A stretch of DNA of 64,000 bases from NCBI GenBank assembly GCA_013377005.1, contig JACABE010000007.1, positions 1 through 64,000 on the forward strand, in the 5' to 3' direction. Made by a program: the position numbers and the translations under genes. Position 1 is the first letter of the stretch; every line of letters starts with the position of its first letter. Of the stretch, positions 8,552-17,776 are shown one piece after another. A model generated the notes under the pieces. It saw only the letters and a program-made list of their open reading frames with translations, did not search any database and was not told where the DNA came from. The DNA is from Bacteroidota bacterium (lineage in GTDB: Bacteria > Bacteroidota > Bacteroidia > Bacteroidales > JACABE01).

Positions 8552-9196
8552 CTATTTAGATTCTTTAGCAATTATTGTTTTTATTTTTTCTTTATCCATA
8601 ATAGGATCAAAAGCTAATAATTTTTTCTTTTGGTCTATCATTAACATTAGCGGAATATAATAGTCCATAGTATTATTTGGAAATAATTCATTTAAAAAAG
8701 TCTTTAACTTTGGAAAATCATCTACAGAAGTCCCTTTGTAAAAAGCGGAATCTAATGCATAGGTCTGGATATAGTATTGCGATTTATACAATTCTTTTTG
8801 TATCTCGTGCAAATTATCTGATATAGAGATAAAAGCAAATGTAGCTTGCGATTTATTTTCTTTTAAAATTTCTTTACATATTCCTTTTAATGCTTTACAG
8901 CAACCTGTACACCAAGGTGCCCAAAAGATCAAACAGCTTACCTTGGTTTTTGAGCATAATTGATTTATGTTTTTGATTGATAACTTCTGAACCTTAATTT
9001 TTGTATAATAATCAACACTATCCGTTTTTCCAATATCATTTTTATTAAACTCAAAAAATTCTTTCACGTAAACCTTGTCATTTTTATCTTTTGAAGAATA
9101 AATAGCATTAATTTTACTATTAGTCTCATTCACACTCGAATTAGTACAAGCAAATAGCCAAATGATTGGGAGTAAAATTAGATATGATTTTTTCAT
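8552..9196 (-). CDS. Thioredoxin-like lipoprotein with a CTGCC active site
   Basis: 214 residues with a lipoprotein signal peptide (WLFAC, lipobox LFAC, Cys17). A thioredoxin fold is indicated by VSCLIFWAPWCTGCC, giving the redox motif CTGC plus an extra adjacent cysteine, then TFAFISISDN and a late VDDFPKLKTF segment. It would act in the periplasm as a thiol-disulfide protein, probably anchored in a membrane. It lies 13 nt downstream of a T9SS cargo gene and 18 nt upstream of a second thioredoxin-like protein, so the two redox proteins are probably co-expressed with secreted substrates. Confidence 0.8.
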   Translation of the reverse strand: MKKSYLILLPIIWLFACTNSSVNETNSKINAIYSSKDKNDKVYVKEFFEFNKNDIGKTDSVDYYTKIKVQKLSIKNINQLCSKTKVSCLIFWAPWCTGCCKALKGICKEILKENKSQATFAFISISDNLHEIQKELYKSQYYIQTYALDSAFYKGTSVDDFPKLKTFLNELFPNNTMDYYIPLMLMIDQKKKLLAFDPIMDKEKIKTIIAKESK

Positions 9197-9209
9197 GCCA
9201 TTGTGTATA

Positions 9210-10106
9210 TTATTCTTTCAAAAACTTGCCGCTTATTACTTTTCCTTTATCGTTTATTAAAGTATAATAATACATGCCTTGCTTGAAATTTTGGATATAA
9301 ATGGTATTATTACCCGATGTGAAATCTTTTTGTAAAATGGCTTGTCCTAACGAATTATATACCGATAGCTGAAAATCTTTATACATTCCTATATCGAAAT
9401 TAATATAATCTTTGGCAGGGTTAGGATAAATCTCAATTTCATCAGATTTTAATTCATTTACTCCTGTATAATCACAAGAGCTGGCAATGCCGGTATTATA
9501 AAATCCGAACTGAGGATCCTGATAACATCTTAATCCTTGTGAAAAATTACCATCACATGCAACCCTATATGTATTCAAATTAAATAAATAATTAACATCG
9601 CCTATTTTATCGACGATAGTACTTGGATAAATATATCCCAAATCAGAATTTAATGGTTTGTAAATAACCCATAGTTGCTTCAGATTAAAGCCATTGATAT
9701 TTACATAACTTATTGAATCAACTGTTACTTTGAGGGTATCAAGACATGATGAGACATCAGTACTAAAAACAATAATCCAACTGCTATCTTTTTTTGTTTT
9801 AAAATCGTACAATAACTGAAATGTATCCGTTGCTGCAAGATAAAAATAAACTGCACTATCTTGATTGTATATGTAATCCTGAAAAGAATGATATCCACAT
9901 CCCAAACCGCCATTACTAATCAATTTTTTGCAATTTTTTCCTTTTATAACCGTATCAGCAACTGATTCGGCATATAAGTATGAAACATCACCTGAAAATG
10001 CAAAATTTTCGGTATAATGCCATTTAGCACCTACGGGTGCAAAATCCTGTGCATATAGATTTGTTAGAAAACAAATGCTAATGAATGCTAATAATATCTT
10101 TTTCAT
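9210..10106 (-). CDS. Secreted protein with T9SS type A sorting domain
   Basis: 298 residues. It has a Sec signal peptide (MKKILLAFISICFLTNLYAQ). The middle (DFAPVGAKWHYTE onwards) has several cysteines and no recognised catalytic motif. The last 70 residues are a T9SS type A C-terminal domain, with EIYPNPAKDYINFDI, then LSVYNSLGQAIL and a final GMYYYTLINDKGKVISGKFL. By family knowledge it is exported through the T9SS and either released or attached to the cell surface. The cysteines in the passenger may be clients of the two thioredoxin-like genes next in the operon (inference). Confidence 0.82.
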   Translation of the reverse strand: MKKILLAFISICFLTNLYAQDFAPVGAKWHYTENFAFSGDVSYLYAESVADTVIKGKNCKKLISNGGLGCGYHSFQDYIYNQDSAVYFYLAATDTFQLLYDFKTKKDSSWIIVFSTDVSSCLDTLKVTVDSISYVNINGFNLKQLWVIYKPLNSDLGYIYPSTIVDKIGDVNYLFNLNTYRVACDGNFSQGLRCYQDPQFGFYNTGIASSCDYTGVNELKSDEIEIYPNPAKDYINFDIGMYKDFQLSVYNSLGQAILQKDFTSGNNTIYIQNFKQGMYYYTLINDKGKVISGKFLKE

Positions 10107-10119
10107 GTGTTTTTAATTT

Positions 10120-11541
10120 TTAATTTTTCACAAATTTACCATTTATTACTTTTGCTTTGTCATTTATTAGTTGAAAATAATACATGCCTCGTTGAAAGCT
10201 TTCGATGTTGAGTGTAGTATTGGATGTAATTAGTTTCTTTTGCAATACTATTTGGCCGATGGCATTGAATATTGTTAATTTAAAATCTTTATATATGCCT
10301 GTAAAAGTAATAGAGTTGATGGCCGGGTTGGGATAAACCTTTACTTTTTCTTTTTCCACTTCATTAATGCCTACAGACAAACCATGTATGCGTATAATAG
10401 GATTTACTTTTACTCCATTGTAATGTGTAAAACTACCCATTACATAATAATTATCATTGCTTCCTTTGACAATGCTATTAACATAAGGAGGAATCCCAAG
10501 ATTTGGATATAATACACTATCTATACCTAAGCCATTAAAATAGGTTGTATCTATAAAACCATTGGCATCTGTTTTAGCAATATTATTGTGTACATAACCC
10601 TGATATTGTCTAAATTGACCGCCAATTAAATAACCACCATCAGTTGTAGGGCATGCAACAGACGCAGCGCAAGGTGTGTTTGGAATATATACAATTGAGT
10701 TAAAATTATTAAACGTACTGTCTAAAGAACCATCAATATTTAGTCTAATAAAACGTAACCTTGTTGGATTGCCAATAATTTTCATATCACCACAAACAAT
10801 AATTTTACCATCGTTTTGCACATAAATAGGATAAGGAATACCTGAGGTAATAATTGAATGAAATGTAGTATCTAAATTGCCAGTAGTATCTGTTCTACAC
10901 ATTCCAAAAATAGAAATCGTATCATATTTATTAAAATATCCTGTTAATAATAATTTATTATTGTTATATTTAACAATTCTATCAACTAAATTGTTAGTAT
11001 TATGCCTAAAATTTGTATCTACATTACCATCGGGCAAAAATCGCATCAACCACCGCTTTTTATCACTTACAACATTACAGATAGAATCTGTACCCACTAA
11101 AATGCTTCCATCTGAAAAAATATACGGTTGGTAAAACACACCACAAATATTGTCTCTATCTAAATTGTGTTCCCACGCTGAATCTAACCATTGCCCTTCA
11201 TAAGTGAATTTAACAAGTAAAGATACAGATAAGGTTATATACTCATTATTTAATCGCTTTACAAAACTTACACAATCGTTCATTTGATAATCCCATGTAT
11301 TATCAAGACTTCCATCTTCGTATATTCTAAGCATAGAAGAAGGATTGTGAAAACCATTATTGAAACAGCCATAAATCATTAACTTACCATCGGGTTCATA
11401 ATTTAAGTTATATACTGTTGCCCCACTTCCCGCAGAATAAAAATTATAATTAATCTTAAAGGTAGTATCTAAAGAAAAGGGCTGTGCTTGTACATTACAA
11501 ACAAAGAATACAGATATAATAAATAATAAAATAGGTTTCAT
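10120..11541 (-). CDS. Delta-60 repeat (beta-propeller-like) protein with T9SS type A sorting domain
   Basis: 473 residues from the ATG at 11541 (MKPILLFIISVFFVCNVQAQ, a clean signal peptide); an ATG at 11565 is less likely because it would lie inside the palindrome upstream. The body contains several delta-60 (DUF5122) units, with the recurring pattern DG(S/N)(L/V)D(T/S/N)TF/W, for example YEDGSLDNTWD, LPDGNVDTNFR and NIDGSLDSTFN. The C-terminus is a T9SS type A sorting domain (VYPNPAINSITFTG, LTIFNAIGQIVLQ, GMYYFQLINDKAKVINGKF). It is the first gene of the four-gene operon. The protein is likely a surface or secreted structural protein. Confidence 0.85.
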   Translation of the reverse strand: MKPILLFIISVFFVCNVQAQPFSLDTTFKINYNFYSAGSGATVYNLNYEPDGKLMIYGCFNNGFHNPSSMLRIYEDGSLDNTWDYQMNDCVSFVKRLNNEYITLSVSLLVKFTYEGQWLDSAWEHNLDRDNICGVFYQPYIFSDGSILVGTDSICNVVSDKKRWLMRFLPDGNVDTNFRHNTNNLVDRIVKYNNNKLLLTGYFNKYDTISIFGMCRTDTTGNLDTTFHSIITSGIPYPIYVQNDGKIIVCGDMKIIGNPTRLRFIRLNIDGSLDSTFNNFNSIVYIPNTPCAASVACPTTDGGYLIGGQFRQYQGYVHNNIAKTDANGFIDTTYFNGLGIDSVLYPNLGIPPYVNSIVKGSNDNYYVMGSFTHYNGVKVNPIIRIHGLSVGINEVEKEKVKVYPNPAINSITFTGIYKDFKLTIFNAIGQIVLQKKLITSNTTLNIESFQRGMYYFQLINDKAKVINGKFVKN

Positions 11542-11557
11542 GCATGCAAAATAAAAA

Positions 11558-11591
11558 GTGAGCAAATCTGGTTTAAACCAAATTTGCTCAC
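11558..11591. repeat. 34-bp near-perfect palindrome just upstream of the T9SS operon
   Basis: Seventeen base pairs are symmetric about TTT/AAA with a single mismatch (11568/11581). The left arm begins GTGAGCAAAT and the right arm ends ATTTGCTCAC. On the minus strand it is followed by TTTTTATTTT and then, 16 nt on, by the ATG at 11541. It may be a terminator for transcripts arriving from the MMPL gene, a leader hairpin, or an operator. There is no spacer between the arms, which is unusual for a plain terminator. Confidence 0.65.
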
Positions 11592-11734
11592 AAAGTTAAT
11601 GATTATTTTAACGAAATTTTAAAAACTGTACTAATAAATAATTTTTATTAAGTGGTATTCTGATATTCAAAATCATGTTTGACCGATATAATAATAAGCA
11701 GCTTGAATTGTGAATAAGATATAGTTAAAGCTCT

Positions 11735-11971
11735 CAATATCCAAAATGAAATCACTTTGATATATAGTTGATATTCTCAATGCCCAAAGTGAAATCGAAA
11801 TGGTATATAGTTGTTCCGTTCAATACCCAAAGTGGAATCGAAATGGCATATAGTTGTTCCGCTCAATACCAAAAGTGAAATCGCACCGGCATATAGTCAA
11901 ATCAATCAATACCAAAAGTGAATTAACTTTGGCATATAGTAGTTCTGCTCAATATCCAAAATGAATTTTTT
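11735..11971. repeat. Tandem array of 43-bp repeats
   Basis: Five complete 43-bp units start at 11735, 11778, 11821, 11864 and 11907, with a partial sixth at 11950. Each opens with CAAT(A/G)(C/T)C(C/A)AAA(A/G)TG and carries (G/A)(C/T/A)ATATAGT near its centre-right. A degenerate piece of a further unit (GATATAGTTAAAG) lies just before the first. The rest of 11592-12035 is AT-rich, with no gene seen on either strand. Both halves of the unit are conserved, so this is not a CRISPR array. Confidence 0.85.
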
Positions 11972-12035
11972 ATAACAAAGCCCCAACAATAAATAATCAT
12001 CGGGACTCCCATCCTATAGCTAAGATATTTTTATG

Positions 12036-14423
12036 TTATTCTTTTTCTTTAATTAAAAAACCATTGATATCAATATTTTCAGGCTCATCAAGTTTCTCGA
12101 ACTTATGTTTTCCGATGCGTTTTGTTTTGATAAATTTCTCTAAGCTCAGTAGCAGTGAGGGTAGCAAAAATAAATTGCTGATTACACCTAAAAATAAGGT
12201 AAATGAAATTAACAATCCCATTGCTTGTGTTCCGCCAAAGGTAGAAAGCATAAATATAGAAAATCCCAAACAAAGTACTACCGAAGAATAAATCATACTA
12301 TAACCGGCTTCTCCCAATGCATATAATACAGATTCCTTAATGTTTCCCTTACTAAGCCTAAGCTCAAACCGATACCTTGACAAGAATTGTATCGTATTAT
12401 CAGCTGAAATGCCCAAGGCTATGCTAAAAATCAGGATAGTAGAAGGTTTTATGGGTATGCCGAAATATCCCATCATAGCAGCCGTAAGTAATTGCGGAAT
12501 TAAATTGGGAATCAGCGAAAGAATAATCATCCGCAATGAACTAAAAAGTATGGCCATAACCAAAGCAATTAAAATGATGGCAAGAATTAAGCTTTCTCTG
12601 AGATTTTTAATCAGGTAATTGGTTCCTTTCAAAAAAACTACGCTGGTTCCTGTTACTTTTACATCATATTTTTCGGGATTAAAAATGCTATCAATTTTAG
12701 GTTTCAAATCCAATTGAATTCTTTTGATATCATTGGTTCCAATATTTGCCATTTGCACACTGATACGGGTCATTCGCAGATTAGTATCTACAAATGAGTT
12801 TAAAATAGTTCTCTTCTTAGAATTCATTTTAGGTAAATACTCTGCCATAAAAGCCATCTCGCTATTATCGGGTAATTGATAAAATTCAGGATTGCCATTA
12901 TAAAAAGCCTGTTTGGCAAATTTTACAACTTCAGCTATTGAAACAGGTTTTGAAAGCTCTGGATAAGTTTTTAAAACATCCTGCAATTCATCTATTTTTT
13001 TAATAAAAGAAAGTCGCATTACGCCTTTATCTTTTTTGGTATCTATAGATATTTCGAAAGGCATTATACCTTTAAAGTTATGCTCAAAAAACAATAAATC
13101 AACATAAAGCGGATCTTTTTTGGGAATATCATCAACAATATTTCCCGTAGTTTTTAGCAATGTAACACCGTAAATTCCAATTGCAATAACAGCAAAAACA
13201 ACCAAGTAAACATATTTCCGCTTATAGGTTACTATACGTTCTATTTTTGCGAGAAAGCCATTGATATGTTTGTTGTCAAGATGTTTGATATGACGTAGCT
13301 CAGGTGAGGCAAGATAACTAAAGAAAATGGGTATTAATATTAATGTCAATATAAATGTTGACATAATCATTATAGATGCTACCAAACCAAATTCTACAAG
13401 GATTTTATTACCTGTTATGGTAAACGTTGCAAATCCGATAGCTGTAGTAGCATTGGTTAATAAATTTGCTGTACCTATGCGGGTAACAATTCTGGATAAC
13501 GACTTTATTTTATTGCCATGAGCTCTGAATTCATGATGGTATTTATTGAGAAAGAAAATACAGTTTTCAACACAAATCACAATCAACAAAGGAGGTATGA
13601 TGCCAGTGAGAATGGTAATTTTATAACCCAGCAAAGATACCAGCCCCATAGCCCAAACAACAGTTACCACAACAATCAACATAGGGAAAATAACTGCTTT
13701 AAAAGATCGGAAAAAGAAATATAAAGCCAACGATGCTATCAGAAAAGAAAGTAACACAAAAAACTTTAGTTCGTTTTCAACTTTTTTGGAAGTAACAGTC
13801 CTGATATAAGGCAAGCCCGAATAATGAACCTCTATTCCCTGCTTAACACTAAATGCTTCCACCAATTTTTTTACCTCACTGATGAGCAGAACTCTGCTTT
13901 TAGTATTTAACTTATTCTTATTAAGAGTAATCATCATTAAGGTAGCATTGGTTTTCTTATTAATCAGCAAGTTTTCGTAAAAAGGCAATGCGTAAATAAG
14001 TTTTTGTATGCTGTCCAATTCAGGTTGGGTTCGGGGTTTATATTGAACTACCGGTTTGAAATCAAATTTATGTGTACTATCATTTTTTGTTAAGTAATAC
14101 AATTTAGAAAGCGACAACACTTCTTCAACACCATCTATTTCTTTCAACTGATAGGTTAAATCATGCCAGGCATTAAATTTTTTCAACTGAAAAAGATTGC
14201 TGTCTTTTATACCAACAAACAACACACTTCCATCTTCGCCAAATTGTTTCCTGAATTTTTCGTAATTTATATTTACAGAATCACTTGCAGGAAGCATTTT
14301 AGCCATTTCGTATGACATTTGCACTTTAGTAGCCTGATAACCCATAAAAATTGTAATCAGCAAAATGGCTAAAACATTCCAAAAACGATAACGTAAAATC
14401 AATCTAACCAGATAAGTCCACAT
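12036..14423 (-). CDS. MMPL/RND superfamily transporter
   Basis: 795 residues. The layout is the RND two-repeat plan: one N-terminal membrane helix (about 10-28), a large external loop (about 30-215), five helices (about 220-375), a short cytoplasmic link, then a second helix (about 400-420), a second loop and five more helices (about 625-770). Characteristic stretches are GYKITILTGIIPPLLIVICVEN and FSIALGISADNTIQFLSRY, where the acidic residues match the proton-relay region. The length is shorter than tripartite drug pumps and fits the MMPL/HpnN-like group that moves lipids or hydrophobic molecules. No adaptor or outer-membrane channel gene lies nearby, so it probably works alone in the inner membrane. 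Confidence 0.87.
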   Translation of the reverse strand: MWTYLVRLILRYRFWNVLAILLITIFMGYQATKVQMSYEMAKMLPASDSVNINYEKFRKQFGEDGSVLFVGIKDSNLFQLKKFNAWHDLTYQLKEIDGVEEVLSLSKLYYLTKNDSTHKFDFKPVVQYKPRTQPELDSIQKLIYALPFYENLLINKKTNATLMMITLNKNKLNTKSRVLLISEVKKLVEAFSVKQGIEVHYSGLPYIRTVTSKKVENELKFFVLLSFLIASLALYFFFRSFKAVIFPMLIVVVTVVWAMGLVSLLGYKITILTGIIPPLLIVICVENCIFFLNKYHHEFRAHGNKIKSLSRIVTRIGTANLLTNATTAIGFATFTITGNKILVEFGLVASIMIMSTFILTLILIPIFFSYLASPELRHIKHLDNKHINGFLAKIERIVTYKRKYVYLVVFAVIAIGIYGVTLLKTTGNIVDDIPKKDPLYVDLLFFEHNFKGIMPFEISIDTKKDKGVMRLSFIKKIDELQDVLKTYPELSKPVSIAEVVKFAKQAFYNGNPEFYQLPDNSEMAFMAEYLPKMNSKKRTILNSFVDTNLRMTRISVQMANIGTNDIKRIQLDLKPKIDSIFNPEKYDVKVTGTSVVFLKGTNYLIKNLRESLILAIILIALVMAILFSSLRMIILSLIPNLIPQLLTAAMMGYFGIPIKPSTILIFSIALGISADNTIQFLSRYRFELRLSKGNIKESVLYALGEAGYSMIYSSVVLCLGFSIFMLSTFGGTQAMGLLISFTLFLGVISNLFLLPSLLLSLEKFIKTKRIGKHKFEKLDEPENIDINGFLIKEKE

Positions 14424-14550
14424 AATAATATCCTATTTTAAAATCGTGCCAAAAGTAACATTTTATTATTTTTAAACTATAAAAATCTTGTTTATTCTTA
14501 TAAATAACTTAATTTTGACAGCTTATTTATTTTTGATTTGAATCCTCTTT

Positions 14551-15717
14551 ATGAAAAAGTTTATATACGCTACTTTTATTGTTTTTATTGTTGTTGCATG
14601 TAGTTCGTCATCTATCAAAAATTTACAAAAAGGGAATTATGATAAAGCAATTGATAAATCAATAAAAGAATTATTAAAAGACCCCACAAAGGATGAAGAA
14701 ATAAAAGTGCTGTCGCAAGCTTATTTATTAGCCAATCAGAACGACAATCAGAAAATTGAACAACTCAAATTAAGCGGACAACCTGACATCTGGGATCAGA
14801 TTTATAGCAGCTATAATGCTTTGCAAAACCGACAGGAAAAAGTAGCCAGACTGGCACAAGTAATTAATTTAAACTACATCGGATATCAAAATGTAAATTA
14901 CAACAATGAAATTACGAATGCAAAAAATAAAGCAGCTGAATATTTTTATGTTCATGCAAAGACACTGCTTGACAAAGGCGATAAATACAGTGCCAGAACT
15001 GCTTATGATGAATTGCAAAAAACAAAATCTTATTTTCCGAATTACAAAGATGTGGACGATCTGATAAAAATAGCATATAATAAAGGAAATACTTATGTTC
15101 TTTTTAAAATTGAAAACAATTCGCAATCAATTCTACCTGTTGCCTTTGAAGAAGAATTATGTAAAACCAGTCTTGCTGACATCAATCAGAAATGGACTAT
15201 TTATGATTCAAAACCATTAAAAGATTTCTTTTATGATTATTATATTATCGTAAATATTAAGCTTATCGACATTTCTCCGGAAAACTTAAATCAAAATCAT
15301 TATACAGAATCCAAACAAGTTGCAGATGGATGGAGTTATAAATTGGATAAAAACGGGAATGTAATGAAGGATTCTTTGGGAAATGATATTAAAATTCCTA
15401 AATTTAAAACCATTTCATGCAACATCAACGAAGTACAACAATCAAAAGCAATAATTATTGCCGGAACGCTGGATTTCATCAACAATGCTAACCGTCAAAT
15501 TATTAAAACAGACCCGATAAGAGCCGAATGGTTTTTTAAAAATGCTTTTACCACAGCTTCAGGCGATATGAGTGCAATAACCCCACAAACTGCTGCCAAA
15601 CTACAATCTACTCAAATGCTATTTCCTCCCAATGCAGATATGATTTTGCAAGCAGGCAATGTATTAAAAAACATGACTAAAGATATTATTCGCAGGAATA
15701 ATTATCTCCTCAAATAA
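14551..15717 (+). CDS. Lipoprotein of unknown function
   Basis: 388 residues with a clear lipoprotein signal (MKKFIYATFIVFIVVACSSSS, acylated Cys17). The first 180 mature residues are helical and TPR-like (NLQKGNYDKAIDKSIKELLK). The rest is mixed and ends in a helical segment. I do not recognise a named family beyond a general Bacteroidota conserved lipoprotein. Tandem -7-like boxes (TAATTTTG near 14512 and TATTTTTG near 14529) precede the ATG. It is followed 13 nt later by a 2-hydroxyacid dehydrogenase, so the two may share a transcript, though no functional link is evident. Confidence 0.7.
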   Translation: MKKFIYATFIVFIVVACSSSSIKNLQKGNYDKAIDKSIKELLKDPTKDEEIKVLSQAYLLANQNDNQKIEQLKLSGQPDIWDQIYSSYNALQNRQEKVARLAQVINLNYIGYQNVNYNNEITNAKNKAAEYFYVHAKTLLDKGDKYSARTAYDELQKTKSYFPNYKDVDDLIKIAYNKGNTYVLFKIENNSQSILPVAFEEELCKTSLADINQKWTIYDSKPLKDFFYDYYIIVNIKLIDISPENLNQNHYTESKQVADGWSYKLDKNGNVMKDSLGNDIKIPKFKTISCNINEVQQSKAIIIAGTLDFINNANRQIIKTDPIRAEWFFKNAFTTASGDMSAITPQTAAKLQSTQMLFPPNADMILQAGNVLKNMTKDIIRRNNYLLK

Positions 15718-15730
15718 AACAATGTAAGCA

Positions 15731-16687
15731 ATGCAGGAAAAAATTCTATTTATCGACGATGCTCATCCAATATTGATAGAAGAACTTACACTAGCCGGAT
15801 TTCAATGTGATTACTTTCCGACATATACGCTTGCTGATTATGAAAAAATCATTTCTGAATATATTGGTATCATTATACGAAGTAAAATACTAATGAATCA
15901 GCAAATAATTGACAAAGCTGTAAATCTTAAATTTATAGGAAGAGTTGGTGCCGGAATGGAGAGTATAGATGTAGAATATGCCGAAAGCAAAGGAATTGTT
16001 TGTATTAATTCGCCCGAAGGCAACAGGGATGCCGTAGGTGAACATGCACTGGGTATGTTGCTCTGCTTGTTCAACAGACTTAAGTTTGCTGACTTGGAAA
16101 TGCGTAAAGGCATACGCAATAGAGAAAGCAACAGAGGACTAGAGATTAAAGGAAAAACCATTGGTATAATTGGTTACGGAAATATGGGAAGTGCATTTGC
16201 TCAACGATTAAAGGGTTTTGAAGCTCACGTTATTGCTTATGATAAATACAAAACAGGATTTAGCAACGAATATGTTACAGAAACTTCGCTACAAGATATT
16301 TTTGCCAATTCCGATATTTTAAGTTTACATGTTCCTTTAACAGAAGAAACTGATTACATGCTTGATGAAGCTTTTATTAAGCGTTTCCACAAAGATTTTT
16401 ATTTAATCAATACTTCAAGAGGACAAGTAGTAAAAACTGACGCTCTGGTGGAAGCTTTAAAATCAGGAAAAATAAAAGGTTGTTGTTTGGATGTAATCGA
16501 ATATGAAAAATTTTCTTTTGAAGAAATAAAAGCAGAAGCATTTCCAAAAGCATATCAGTTTTTGACAAAAGCTGATAATGTATTGTTATCGCCTCATGTT
16601 GCCGGCTGGACAGTAGAATCAAAATATAAATTAGCTAAGATATTAGCTGATAAAATAATAAAAACCAATTTTATAAAAAACAAATAA
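15731..16687 (+). CDS. D-isomer 2-hydroxyacid dehydrogenase (phosphoglycerate dehydrogenase-like)
   Basis: 318 residues, cytoplasmic, NAD(H)-dependent. The substrate part shows GRVGAGMESID (70-80). The Rossmann nucleotide-binding motif is GIIGYGNMGSAF (145-156) with an acidic D171 after the second strand. The catalytic region has INTSRGQ (Arg230) and LLSPHVAGWT (His289). The length fits single-domain D-3-phosphoglycerate, glycerate or lactate dehydrogenases and lacks the C-terminal ACT domain of many SerA proteins. Substrate cannot be settled from sequence alone. If it is a SerA homologue, it would feed serine synthesis, the pathway opposed by the serine deaminase at 30.4 kb. Confidence 0.85.
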   Translation: MQEKILFIDDAHPILIEELTLAGFQCDYFPTYTLADYEKIISEYIGIIIRSKILMNQQIIDKAVNLKFIGRVGAGMESIDVEYAESKGIVCINSPEGNRDAVGEHALGMLLCLFNRLKFADLEMRKGIRNRESNRGLEIKGKTIGIIGYGNMGSAFAQRLKGFEAHVIAYDKYKTGFSNEYVTETSLQDIFANSDILSLHVPLTEETDYMLDEAFIKRFHKDFYLINTSRGQVVKTDALVEALKSGKIKGCCLDVIEYEKFSFEEIKAEAFPKAYQFLTKADNVLLSPHVAGWTVESKYKLAKILADKIIKTNFIKNK

Positions 16688-16700
16688 ATTTCAACACATT

Positions 16701-16997
16701 ATGTTAGTATCACCTTGTGGGATTATATGCAGTGAATGCCCATATTACAACAACGAATGTACAGGTTGTAAAAATAATGAAGGAAAAGTTTTTTGGTCAA
16801 AAGACGTTACTGAAAATGGAATTTGCCCAATGTATGATTGTTCTATAAACAATAAAAAGCTTAGTAATTGTGGTAAGTGTAATGAAATACCCTGCCAGTT
16901 ATATTACAACACCAAAGATCCCGATATTTCAGAAGAGCAACATCAGGAGTCTATTCTGGAAAGAGTAGCTGTGTTAAGGGTAAATAATTTGCGTTAA
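16701..16997 (+). CDS. DUF3795 family small cysteine-rich protein
   Basis: 98 residues with about ten cysteines, beginning MLVSPCGIICSECPYYNNEC and followed by CTGCK, ICPMYDC, CGKCNEIPC. This is the DUF3795 pattern (formerly called zinc-ribbon-like). The paired CxxC motifs suggest a bound metal or cluster. No signal peptide is present. It follows the dehydrogenase gene by 13 nt on the same strand. Its TAA overlaps the stop of the opposite gene through TTAA (16994-16997). Confidence 0.78.
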   Translation: MLVSPCGIICSECPYYNNECTGCKNNEGKVFWSKDVTENGICPMYDCSINNKKLSNCGKCNEIPCQLYYNTKDPDISEEQHQESILERVAVLRVNNLR

Positions 16998-17527
16998 AAC
17001 TGTTCCTGAATTTCGTTTTTCAGAATTTCTATTGCGATTTCAACAGGCATTTTTTCTACAGCAGATGTAAGTTCGAATATTGCTTTGGCTAATTCGGATG
17101 AATCGGCTGTTTTGTCTATATTTGCAGCTATACTACTGATTACATTTATCAAATCTTCTTTTGCATCCTTAACAATTTGCCATGCTTTTGAGGAAACGTA
17201 AAGCTGTTGCGATAAGTTATGTTCGTATTCCTGACGAATAGAGAAAATCAAGGCTGTTTGCAATTGTAATACATTCATTTGAGGTTCGCTTACTCTCAAC
17301 ACTAAACTGTTGGGCGATATTCTTTCCAAAAACAAAACAATTCTTTCATAAGCCTGTAAACGAATAGGCGTAACAAATTGTTGATTGTCGGCCTTATTCA
17401 TCATTTTCATTTCTATCATTCGCTTTCTTTGGTCGCTTTCCATAAATTGTTTCAAAAGAAAATATGAAGAAGCAAAAACAACTAAAGAAGGTAAAACATA
17501 TTTTAAAATTTCCAGTATTTCGCTCAT
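16994..17527 (-). CDS. Membrane-anchored conserved protein of unknown function
   Basis: 177 residues. One N-terminal transmembrane helix (about 7-26, LKYVLPSLVVFASSYFLLKQF) is followed by a charged helical cytoplasmic part (ESDQRKRMIEMKMMNKADNQQ, then RLQAYERIVLFLERI). It resembles a widespread Bacteroidota family of membrane-anchored helical proteins for which I know no function. The gene is monocistronic as far as can be seen. Confidence 0.65.
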   Translation of the reverse strand: MSEILEILKYVLPSLVVFASSYFLLKQFMESDQRKRMIEMKMMNKADNQQFVTPIRLQAYERIVLFLERISPNSLVLRVSEPQMNVLQLQTALIFSIRQEYEHNLSQQLYVSSKAWQIVKDAKEDLINVISSIAANIDKTADSSELAKAIFELTSAVEKMPVEIAIEILKNEIQEQF

Positions 17528-17701
17528 GATTTTTGTGTTGAATTATTTTGCAAACCTACAAGTTTTTTTCTAAAAACTAAAACTTAATTATAGCTTTTAG
17601 ATTTTATCGCAGCTTTTCTATTGAAAGAAAATGTAAAGAACAGTGATAATACAAATGCAAGTATGATTTAGGTCTACTCCTACCTATTTTAAACAGACAA
17701 T

Positions 17702-17742
17702 AAAAAAGCCGATGAACAAATTTTGTGGACATCGGCTTTTTT
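17702..17742. terminator. Rho-independent terminator, bidirectional
   Basis: AAAAAAGCCGATG (17702-17714) pairs perfectly with CATCGGCTTTTTT (17730-17742) around a 15-nt loop. T tracts on both strands allow termination either way. It lies 34 nt beyond the stop of the minus-strand S46 peptidase gene. Confidence 0.85.
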
Positions 17743-17776
17743 ATTGATTATTGAATAATAGAATTTAATAATTCTT

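Noticed and set aside
11735..11971. CRISPR array
   Set aside because: The whole 43-bp unit is repeated, with no unique spacers, and no cas genes are present.
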